Below are positions 1-6,247 of a stretch of 13,048 nucleotides of DNA, piece by piece. The DNA lies in assembly GCA_902476765.1 (NCBI GenBank), contig CABSEJ010000093.1, forward strand, positions 1-13,048. The letters are read 5' to 3'. Numbering within the stretch: the first letter of the stretch is position 1; every line of letters begins with the position of its first letter. The DNA comes from an uncultured Blautia sp. (lineage in GTDB: Bacteria > Bacillota > Clostridia > Lachnospirales > Lachnospiraceae). A model generated the notes under the pieces. That model made no database searches and was not told the DNA's origin. It was given only the letters and a program-made list of their open reading frames with translations. Both the position numbers and the translations under genes were made by a program.

Positions 1-1
1 T

Positions 2-799
2 ATTACAGGGCCTAATATGGCAGGAAAATCTACTTATATGCGCCAAAGTGCGTTGATTGTGTTAATGGCTCAGATAGGTTCCTTTGTACCGGCGGAAAAG
101 GCCAACATAGGCATTGCAGACCGGATTTTCACCCGTGTGGGAGCTTCCGATGATTTGGCCAGCGGCCAGAGTACCTTTATGGTAGAGATGACAGAGGTTG
201 CTAATATTTTGCGAAATGCTACTTCTAAAAGCCTGCTGATATTAGATGAAATCGGAAGGGGAACCAGTACCTTTGACGGTCTTTCCATTGCCTGGGCTGT
301 GATTGAGCATATCAGCAACACCCGTCTTTTAGGAGCGAAAACCCTTTTTGCCACCCATTACCATGAACTGACAGAACTGGAAGGAAAACTGCCGGGAGTG
401 AATAATTACTGTATTGCCGTAAAGGAACGGGGAGATGACATTGTATTCCTGCGGAAAATCGTAAAAGGAGGGGCAGACAAAAGCTATGGTATCCAAGTGG
501 CTAAGCTGGCCGGAGTTCCGGATTCGGTAATCGAAAGAGCCAAGGAGCTGGTGGAGGAGCTCAGTGATGCAGACATTACCGCCACGGTAAAGGATATTGC
601 CGCTGAGGGCAGGAAGGCCAAAGCAAAGCCAGCTCCTCATTATGACCAGGTGGATATGGAACAAATTTCCCTTTTTGATACAGTGAAGGACGATGATGTG
701 CTGGAGGAATTGAAATCTATCCAGATAGACGAACTTCGCCCGGTAGACGCTTTGAATATTTTGTACCGGCTTCAGAATAAGCTGAAAAACAGATGGTGA
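2..799 (+). CDS. mutS: DNA mismatch repair protein MutS, C-terminal ATPase part (5' truncated by window edge)
   Basis: MutS recognises mismatches and small loops in newly replicated DNA and, after ATP-driven clamp formation, recruits MutL. Only the C-terminal ABC-type ATPase domain is visible; the frame is open from base 2. It begins just before the Walker A loop (GPNMAGKST, bases 8-34), followed by the Walker B region with LLILDEIGRGTSTFDG and the switch segment TLFATHYHEL. The helix-turn-helix dimerisation end follows (VDALNILYRLQNKLK). Near the C terminus is QISLF (bases 662-676), which fits the sliding-clamp (beta) binding consensus. The gene ends in TGA 6 bases before mutL, so the two are almost certainly cotranscribed. 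The lever, clamp and mismatch-binding domains lie upstream of the window. Identity is certain from the motifs; MutS2 is unlikely because of the QISLF tail and the partner mutL. Confidence 0.97.
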   Translation: MTGPNMAGKSTYMRQSALIVLMAQIGSFVPAEKANIGIADRIFTRVGASDDLASGQSTFMVEMTEVANILRNATSKSLLILDEIGRGTSTFDGLSIAWAVIEHISNTRLLGAKTLFATHYHELTELEGKLPGVNNYCIAVKERGDDIVFLRKIVKGGADKSYGIQVAKLAGVPDSVIERAKELVEELSDADITATVKDIAAEGRKAKAKPAPHYDQVDMEQISLFDTVKDDDVLEELKSIQIDELRPVDALNILYRLQNKLKNRW

Positions 800-805
800 T
801 AAAAA

Positions 806-2749
806 TTGAGAGAAATTGCAGTTTTAGACCAGAATACAATTGATAAGATTGCCGCAGGAGAGGTAGTGGAGCGCCCGGCTTCTGTGGTTAAGGAATTGGT
901 GGAAAATGCCATAGATGCAGGGGCTACCGCAGTTACCGTAGAGATTAAAGAGGGGGGAGTCTCTCTTATCCGGGTAACAGATAACGGGGAGGGGATACCC
1001 AAGGAACAGGTTCCCCTGGCTTTTTTAAGACATGCCACCAGTAAAATTCAGAAAGTAGAGGACTTACTCCAAATTTCCTCCCTGGGCTTTCGTGGAGAGG
1101 CTCTTTCCAGTATTTCCGCTGTGTCACAGATGGAAGTCATTACCAAAATCCCTCAGGATATGATGGGCCTTCGCTATATTATCGAAGGAGGCAGGGAAAA
1201 GCTTTCCGAGGAAATAGGGGCTCCAAGCGGCACCACTATGCTGGTGCGGAATTTGTTTTACAATACACCGGCCAGAGCTAAATTTTTAAAGACCTCCATG
1301 ACAGAATCCGGCTATGTCAGCGGTTATATGGAACAGCTGGCTCTGTCTCACCAGGATATTTCTTTTAAATATATGGTAAACGGACAGACAAAGCTTCATA
1401 CATCAGGAAATTCTAATTTAAAGGATGTTATTTATGGGATTTATGGCCGGGATATTACCCGGGAATTGATTGAGGTTAAGCTGGAGCGCCCCGGGATTTC
1501 CATTGAAGGTTTTATCGGAAAACCGGTTATTTCCAGAGGAAACCGGAATTTTGAGAACTATTATATCAATGGCAGATATGTGAAGAGCAAAATCCTGATG
1601 AAAGCTATCGAGGAGGCATATAAGCCTTATATGATGCAGCACAAATATCCTTTTGTGTGTCTTCAGTATACCATTACAGGGGATGAAATCGATGTGAATG
1701 TCCATCCTACTAAGATGGAAGTCAGGTTTCAGAACCAGGGGGCCGTATATAATGCTACTTTTGACTTAATTCACCAGGCTTTATCCGGCCGGGAAATGAT
1801 TCCCCAGGTAGGGCTGGAAGAAAAAAAAGAGGAACGTGAAAAAAGCAGAGAGAAGCTTTCTCTGCCGGAGCCTTATGAGACAAAATACAGAGAACAGTAT
1901 AAAGGCCCGGTTCAGCCTGCCGCTGCTATTCAGGAGTCCTCAGCTTCTTATTTGATTGAACAAAAGTCCCAGGAGCTTAGGCAAAAGGAAGGAACTGCAG
2001 CAGTCAGGCAGAAAACTCCTGAAGAGTCTGTAGGCGTCCGTCTGGCCCAGGTACATAGCCAGAAACCGGACCAGAAACCGGAGCCCGGCCCACAGCAGGA
2101 AGCTTTTGGCCAAAAGGCAAAGACGGAGCAGATGGAGCTTTTTGATGACAGATTGCTGTCTAAAAAGGCAAGGCTCAGGCACCGGGTTATCGGCCAGCTC
2201 TTTGATACTTACTGGCTGGTTGAATATGACAATAAATTTTATATCATAGACCAGCATGCGGCCCATGAAAAGGTACTTTATGAAAGATTTATGGAGGAGT
2301 TTGAAAACCGGAAGATTCTCTCTCAGATGATTTCCCCTCCCCAGGTGATTTCTTTAAATCTTCAGGAAGACGAATTATTGAAAAGCCATATGGAGATTTT
2401 CCAAAGATTTGGCTTTGAGATTTCCCCTTTTGGCGGAAGGGAATACAGCATACATGCAGTTCCGGCCAATATTTACGGAATCTCCGTACAGGAGCTTTTT
2501 GTGGAAATTCTGGACAGTCTGGATAACGAGAATTCCAGACAGCCTCTGGAACTGATTACCGCACGAATTGCCACGGCGGCCTGTAAGGCGGCGGTAAAGG
2601 GCAACAATACCCTGTCCTTTGAAGAGGCAGATAAGCTGATCGACCAGCTTTTGGGGCTTAAGAATCCTTATAACTGTCCTCACGGAAGGCCCACCATTAT
2701 TTCCATGACAAAGTATGAGCTGGAAAGGAAATTTAAAAGAATAGTGTAG
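806..2749 (+). CDS. mutL: DNA mismatch repair protein MutL (endonuclease-type)
   Basis: MutL links MutS to strand removal. Its N-terminal GHKL ATPase shows IDKIAAGEVVERP and E33-N34 (motif I), D59-N60-G61 (motif II) and GFRGEAL at 94-100 (motif III). The C-terminal domain carries the endonuclease metal motif DQHAAHExxxxE at 482-493 and C-P-H at 624-626, so this is the nicking type used by bacteria lacking MutH. At 647 residues it is slightly longer than usual because of a charged, low-complexity linker (about 335-455). The start is TTG: an in-frame TAA lies at 800-802, GGTGA at 795-799 is the likely ribosome binding site, and the protein then begins at the family's usual point. The linker holds an A8 tract, a 12-bp tandem repeat and a clamp-like QMELF motif (442-446). 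In the C-terminal domain, the place where a QxxLxxP clamp motif usually sits reads SQMISPP, which looks degenerate. Confidence 0.97.
   Translation: MREIAVLDQNTIDKIAAGEVVERPASVVKELVENAIDAGATAVTVEIKEGGVSLIRVTDNGEGIPKEQVPLAFLRHATSKIQKVEDLLQISSLGFRGEALSSISAVSQMEVITKIPQDMMGLRYIIEGGREKLSEEIGAPSGTTMLVRNLFYNTPARAKFLKTSMTESGYVSGYMEQLALSHQDISFKYMVNGQTKLHTSGNSNLKDVIYGIYGRDITRELIEVKLERPGISIEGFIGKPVISRGNRNFENYYINGRYVKSKILMKAIEEAYKPYMMQHKYPFVCLQYTITGDEIDVNVHPTKMEVRFQNQGAVYNATFDLIHQALSGREMIPQVGLEEKKEEREKSREKLSLPEPYETKYREQYKGPVQPAAAIQESSASYLIEQKSQELRQKEGTAAVRQKTPEESVGVRLAQVHSQKPDQKPEPGPQQEAFGQKAKTEQMELFDDRLLSKKARLRHRVIGQLFDTYWLVEYDNKFYIIDQHAAHEKVLYERFMEEFENRKILSQMISPPQVISLNLQEDELLKSHMEIFQRFGFEISPFGGREYSIHAVPANIYGISVQELFVEILDSLDNENSRQPLELITARIATAACKAAVKGNNTLSFEEADKLIDQLLGLKNPYNCPHGRPTIISMTKYELERKFKRIV
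1806..1865 (+). other. Candidate -1 ribosomal frameshift element / slippage site in mutL linker
   Basis: Three elements known from the dnaX frameshift are arranged in order. AGGTAGGG (1806-1813) resembles a Shine-Dalgarno sequence. An A8 run (1821-1828) contains the in-frame heptamer A AAA AAA (codons GAA AAA AAA). A stem-loop at 1845-1865 has GCAGAGA pairing with TCTCTGC, extended by a G-T and an A-T pair around an AGC loop. A -1 slip would add Arg-Gly-Thr and stop at TGA 1837-1839, giving a MutL of about 344 residues limited to the ATPase domain. The hairpin lies 16 bases from the heptamer, farther than in known cases, and lysine/glutamate-rich linkers produce A-runs by chance. Function is inference. 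Confidence 0.35.
2059..2082 (+). repeat. Perfect 12-bp tandem duplication in mutL linker
   Basis: CCAGAAACCGGA occurs twice head to tail with no mismatch. It encodes Gln-Lys-Pro-Asp then Gln-Lys-Pro-Glu (residues 419-426). The unit is a multiple of three, so gain or loss of a copy would change linker length by four residues without breaking the frame. It probably arose by recent replication slippage. Confidence 0.8.
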
Positions 2750-2757
2750 GTGATACT

Positions 2758-3702
2758 TTGAAAAAACCTTTAATTATACTCACAGGCCCTACGGCTGTGG
2801 GAAAAACCAAGCTTTCTATTGAACTGGCGAAAAGAGTCTCCGGAGAGATAGTCTCTGCGGATTCTATGCAGGTATACCGGCATATGGACATTGGCTCCGC
2901 CAAAATCAAGCAGCAGGAGATGGAGGGGGTTCCCCACCATCTCATTGATGTTTTAGAACCCTGCCAGGAGTTTCATGTAGCGGGTTTCCAGAAAATGGCC
3001 AAGGATGCCATGAAAGGAATCTACCAAAGAGGCCATATTCCTATCCTCACCGGAGGAACCGGCTTTTACATCCAGGCAGTGCTGAAAGATGTGGACTTTT
3101 CCCAGGATTCTGAGAAATCTTCCTGCCGTCAAAGGCTGGAGGAACTGGGACGGGAAAAAGGCAGCGCCTATCTTCATGGCCTTCTTTCCCAGAAGGATCC
3201 GGAGTCTGCCGAAAAAATACATCCCAATAATATAAAAAGAGTTATTCGTGCGCTGGAATATTATGAGCTTACGGGAGAAAAAATTTCTCTTCATAACCAG
3301 CGGGAGGCCCAGCGGGAATCCCCCTATCAGTTTGCCTATTTTGTACTGAACGATTACCGGGAACAGTTGTATTCCCGTATTGACCTGAGAGTAGATGAAA
3401 TGCTGGAGGAAGGACTGGTGAAGGAAGTTCAGAATCTGGCGGCTGCAGGCTGTACCAGGGATATGGTCTCTATGCAGGGACTTGGGTATAAAGAAATACT
3501 GGCCTATCTTCAGGGAGAATGTTCTCTGGAAGAAGCAGTATATGTTTTGAAAAGAGACACCCGGCATTTTGCCAAACGGCAGCTTACCTGGTTTAAGCGG
3601 GAGCCGGAGGTTATCTGGGTAAACAAATATGACTTTGACTATGACAATGAAAAAATTCTGACATATATATTAGAAAATTGCAGGAAAAGAGGAATTCTAT
3701 AA
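2758..3702 (+). CDS. miaA: tRNA dimethylallyltransferase MiaA
   Basis: MiaA transfers a dimethylallyl group from DMAPP to N6 of adenosine 37 in tRNAs reading codons that begin with U, giving i6A, which stabilises codon-anticodon pairing. The P-loop GPTAVGKT is at residues 10-17, followed by the substrate-binding D35-S-M-Q-V-Y segment and the conserved GGTGFYIQA stretch near residue 100. Near the C terminus is RDTRHFAKRQLTWF, typical of the family. The length of 314 residues is normal. The start is TTG at 2758, with AGGTGAT (2748-2754) overlapping the end of mutL as ribosome binding site, and it matches the usual family N terminus just before the P-loop. The stop codon shares one base with the next ATG, indicating translational coupling. 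The usual clostridial neighbour hfq is not found after it. Confidence 0.96.
   Translation: MKKPLIILTGPTAVGKTKLSIELAKRVSGEIVSADSMQVYRHMDIGSAKIKQQEMEGVPHHLIDVLEPCQEFHVAGFQKMAKDAMKGIYQRGHIPILTGGTGFYIQAVLKDVDFSQDSEKSSCRQRLEELGREKGSAYLHGLLSQKDPESAEKIHPNNIKRVIRALEYYELTGEKISLHNQREAQRESPYQFAYFVLNDYREQLYSRIDLRVDEMLEEGLVKEVQNLAAAGCTRDMVSMQGLGYKEILAYLQGECSLEEAVYVLKRDTRHFAKRQLTWFKREPEVIWVNKYDFDYDNEKILTYILENCRKRGIL
3682..3692 (+). promoter_or_regulatory. Ribosome binding site that fixes the ynbB start
   Basis: AGGAAAAGAGG sits inside the last codons of miaA, nine bases before ATG 3702. It favours ATG 3702 over an in-frame TTG at 3678, which lies upstream of this site and has no comparable purine stretch at the right distance. 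Confidence 0.6.
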
Positions 3703-4994
3703 TGGAGCAGATGGACAAGATGTATCAGGAGCTGGGTATCAGTCCTCAGGTTCTGGCCTTTGGAAATAAAATTGAGAAAAGTTTAAAAAAACGGTTTGAA
3801 GCCATAGATGAAAATGCAGAGTATAATCAGTTGAAGGTGCTGCATGCTATGCAGAAAAACAAGGTCAGCGAGGCCTGCCTGTATTCTACTACCGGATATG
3901 GGTATAATGATTTAGGCAGGGATACTCTGGAAGCCGTGTATGCAGATGCTTTTCACACAGAGGCAGCTCTGGTAAGGCCTTTGCTGGCCTGCGGTACCCA
4001 TGCCCTGGCCGTGGCCCTTTTCGGTAATCTGCGGCCGGGTGACGAGCTGCTTTCCCCTGTGGGAAAACCTTATGATACTTTGGAGGAGGTTATCGGTATA
4101 CGTCCTTCCAGAGGTTCTCTGGCAGAATACGGCGTAAGCTACCGTCAGGTAGAGCTGCTGCCGGACGGCAGCTTCGATTACGAGAATATCCGAAAGGCTG
4201 TCAATGAAAAGACCAGACTGGTAGAGATTCAGCGTTCCAAAGGGTATCTGACCCGTCCCACTTTTTCTGTGGAACAAATAGGGGAGCTGATAGCTTTTAT
4301 CAAAAATATTAAGCCGGATGTTATCTGCATGGTAGATAACTGCTATGGAGAGTTTGTAGAAAAAATCGAGCCTACAGATGTGGGAGCAGATTTGGTGGTA
4401 GGTTCCCTGATTAAAAATCCGGGAGGAGGCCTGGCACCTATCGGCGGCTATATTGCCGGTAAGGAGGAATATGTGGAAAATGCGGCTTACCGTCTGACCT
4501 GTCCCGGGCTGGGCAGGGAGGTGGGCGCCACCTTAGGCGTAAATTCTGCCTTTTACCAGGGTTTTTTCCTGGCTCCTACAGTGACAGCAGGAGCCTTAAA
4601 GGGAGCGATTTTTGCAGCTAATATCTACGAGAAGCTGGGCTTTTTGGTGACTCCCAACGGTTCAGAGCAGCGGCACGATATTATACAGGCTGTCACCTTC
4701 GGCACTCCGGAAGGTGTTATTGAATTTTGTAAAGGAATCCAGGCGGCGGCTCCTGTGGACAGTTATGTGGAGCCGGAACCCTGGGCCATGCCAGGCTATG
4801 ACAGTGATGTGATTATGGCGGCAGGAGCTTTTGTTCAGGGCTCTTCTATTGAGTTATCTGCAGACGGTCCCATTAAGCCTCCTTACACCGTATATTTTCA
4901 GGGCGGCCTTACCTGGTATCATGCAAAGCTGGGTATTCTGATGTCCCTCCAAAAGCTGGTGGATAAGAAGCTGGCAGTATTACCGCAGGAATAG
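3702..4994 (+). CDS. ynbB: PLP-dependent lyase, YnbB / methionine gamma-lyase family (formerly aluminium resistance protein)
   Basis: This is a fold-type I PLP enzyme of the COG4100 family (430 residues from ATG 3702). Visible features are the cofactor-binding region LLACGTHALAVALF, the aspartate expected to contact the pyridine nitrogen in MVDNCYGEF (D212), and the probable Schiff-base lysine K238 in SLIKNPGGG. The C-terminal part carries the family-typical PPYTVYFQGGLTW. Members are annotated as carbon-sulfur lyases acting on methionine or cysteine-type substrates, or historically as aluminium resistance proteins; the physiological substrate is poorly known. Its start overlaps the miaA stop by one base, and an FAD enzyme follows after 8 bases. 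In Bacillus the homologue also sits near miaA/hfq. Any link between sulfur amino acid turnover and tRNA modification is speculative. Family assignment is strong; reaction specificity is not. Confidence 0.9.
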   Translation: MEQMDKMYQELGISPQVLAFGNKIEKSLKKRFEAIDENAEYNQLKVLHAMQKNKVSEACLYSTTGYGYNDLGRDTLEAVYADAFHTEAALVRPLLACGTHALAVALFGNLRPGDELLSPVGKPYDTLEEVIGIRPSRGSLAEYGVSYRQVELLPDGSFDYENIRKAVNEKTRLVEIQRSKGYLTRPTFSVEQIGELIAFIKNIKPDVICMVDNCYGEFVEKIEPTDVGADLVVGSLIKNPGGGLAPIGGYIAGKEEYVENAAYRLTCPGLGREVGATLGVNSAFYQGFFLAPTVTAGALKGAIFAANIYEKLGFLVTPNGSEQRHDIIQAVTFGTPEGVIEFCKGIQAAAPVDSYVEPEPWAMPGYDSDVIMAAGAFVQGSSIELSADGPIKPPYTVYFQGGLTWYHAKLGILMSLQKLVDKKLAVLPQE

Positions 4995-5002
4995 GAGATA
5001 AT

Positions 5003-6247
5003 ATGGAAAAACGGAGCCTTTGTATTGTGGGAGGCGGAGCTTCCGGGCTGACGGCAGCGATTATGGCTGCCAGGGCCGGGGCTCAGGTAACCCTTTTAGA
5101 ACATAACGAAAAGCCGGGACGGAAGCTGCTGGCTACAGGAAACGGAAAATGCAACCTGACAAATGTAAAGCAGGAGCCTTCCTGCTATCGCAGTGCTTCC
5201 CGGGACAGGGCCTGGGAAATCCTCCGGGAATTTTCCCTTTCCGATACCCTGCGTTTTTTTTCGAAAATCGGCGTGTATACCAAAAATAAAAAGGGAGGGC
5301 TTTATCCTGCCAGTATGCAGGCCTCCAGTGTACTGGAGCTTTTAGAGGCAGAGGCCAGGTACCGGAAAGTGAAAATAAAATGCCGTGAGCATGTGAAATC
5401 CATTGAAAAAACAAACTCTGGGGAATTTTTGGTCCACACCTCTACCTGGAGCTATCCGGCTCAGGCTGTGATTCTGGCCTGTGGCTCCCGGGCTTCTTCC
5501 ATTCAGGGCGCTGACGGAAGCGGTTATGAACTGGCATGCAGTCTGGGGCACACATTGCGGAAACCTCTTCCGGCCCTTGTTCCCTTAAAAGGAAAGGGAA
5601 ACTATTTTTCAAAGTGGGCGGGAGTGCGAGTGGAGGGAAGGATTTCCCTTCAGGCAGATGGAGAAATTTTTTATACGGAGGAAGGAGAGCTTCAGCTAAC
5701 AGAATACGGTATTTCCGGAATTCCTGTATTTCAAATCAGCGGTCCGGCGGTAAGACTTATAGAGGAAGGGATTCCGGTAACTGTACTTTTAGATTTTATG
5801 CCGGATTTTGATAGGGAAGGGCTGGAGGCATTTCTGAGAAGAAGAAAAGAACAGTGTCCCTATAAAAGCCAAAAAGAACTGTTGGTGGGACTGCTGCCTT
5901 CCAGACTTATCCAAGTGCTGACTAAGAAGAACCAGAGCCTTGAAGAGCTGGCTTTGACCATAAAAGAGTTTTCCGTGGAAATCACAGGACCTAAGTCTTT
6001 TGAACAGGCTCAGGTATGCCAGGGAGGGATCAGGCTGGAGGAAATCCATCCTAAGACCATGGAATCCCTGCTGATGCCAGGTATTTATCTGGCCGGAGAA
6101 TTATTGGATGTGGACGGCATCTGCGGAGGCTATAACCTGCAGTGGGCCTGGACTACCGGCGCCTTGGCGGGAAAATCGGCAGCTTGCAGCCCTCCGGGAA
6201 GTTCTGATCCGGCCGGACGTAATCTCAAGGAAAAGGAGAGCCTATGA
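5003..6247 (+). CDS. NAD(P)/FAD-dependent oxidoreductase, BaiN/RdsA (HI0933/YhiN) family
   Basis: This is a cytoplasmic flavoprotein of 414 residues. The N-terminal Rossmann FAD motif is VGGGASGL (9-16), with the ribose-binding acid in TLLEHNEKPGRK and the family signature GRKLLATGNGKCNLTN at 39-54. A second dinucleotide element VILACGS follows in the middle. The C-terminal family block GGI..EEI.PKTMES....GIYLAGELLDVDGICGGYNLQWAW ends with the flavin-contacting G375-G376-Y-N. Relatives include BaiN, a bile-acid dehydroxylation flavoprotein, and YhiN; most members have no proven substrate. AGGAG (4993-4997) lies five bases before the ATG and overlaps the previous stop. Its end overlaps the next gene by ATGA, so the two flavoproteins are translationally coupled. 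It contains a T8 run (5254-5261). A bile acid role should not be assumed, since related proteins occur in most Firmicutes. Confidence 0.9.
   Translation: MEKRSLCIVGGGASGLTAAIMAARAGAQVTLLEHNEKPGRKLLATGNGKCNLTNVKQEPSCYRSASRDRAWEILREFSLSDTLRFFSKIGVYTKNKKGGLYPASMQASSVLELLEAEARYRKVKIKCREHVKSIEKTNSGEFLVHTSTWSYPAQAVILACGSRASSIQGADGSGYELACSLGHTLRKPLPALVPLKGKGNYFSKWAGVRVEGRISLQADGEIFYTEEGELQLTEYGISGIPVFQISGPAVRLIEEGIPVTVLLDFMPDFDREGLEAFLRRRKEQCPYKSQKELLVGLLPSRLIQVLTKKNQSLEELALTIKEFSVEITGPKSFEQAQVCQGGIRLEEIHPKTMESLLMPGIYLAGELLDVDGICGGYNLQWAWTTGALAGKSAACSPPGSSDPAGRNLKEKESL

Noticed and set aside
2953..3567. Long minus-strand open frame opposite miaA (about 204 codons)
   Set aside because: It lies fully within a well-supported gene on the other strand, has no recognisable domain, and its composition follows from the plus-strand codons.
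4051..4066. TTTCCC-CTGT-GGGAAA stem-loop in ynbB
   Set aside because: Short, intragenic, no following T-run and no special location.
4694..4716. Hairpin CACCTTCGG / CCGGAAGGTG with CACT loop in ynbB
   Set aside because: It has a one-base bulge and no T-tract; it encodes ordinary conserved residues (TFGTPEGV) and probably arises from codon choice.
5254..5261. T8 homopolymer in the BaiN-type gene as a phase-variation or frameshift site
   Set aside because: It is a single run with no accompanying SD-like sequence or downstream structure; phase variation has no supporting context.
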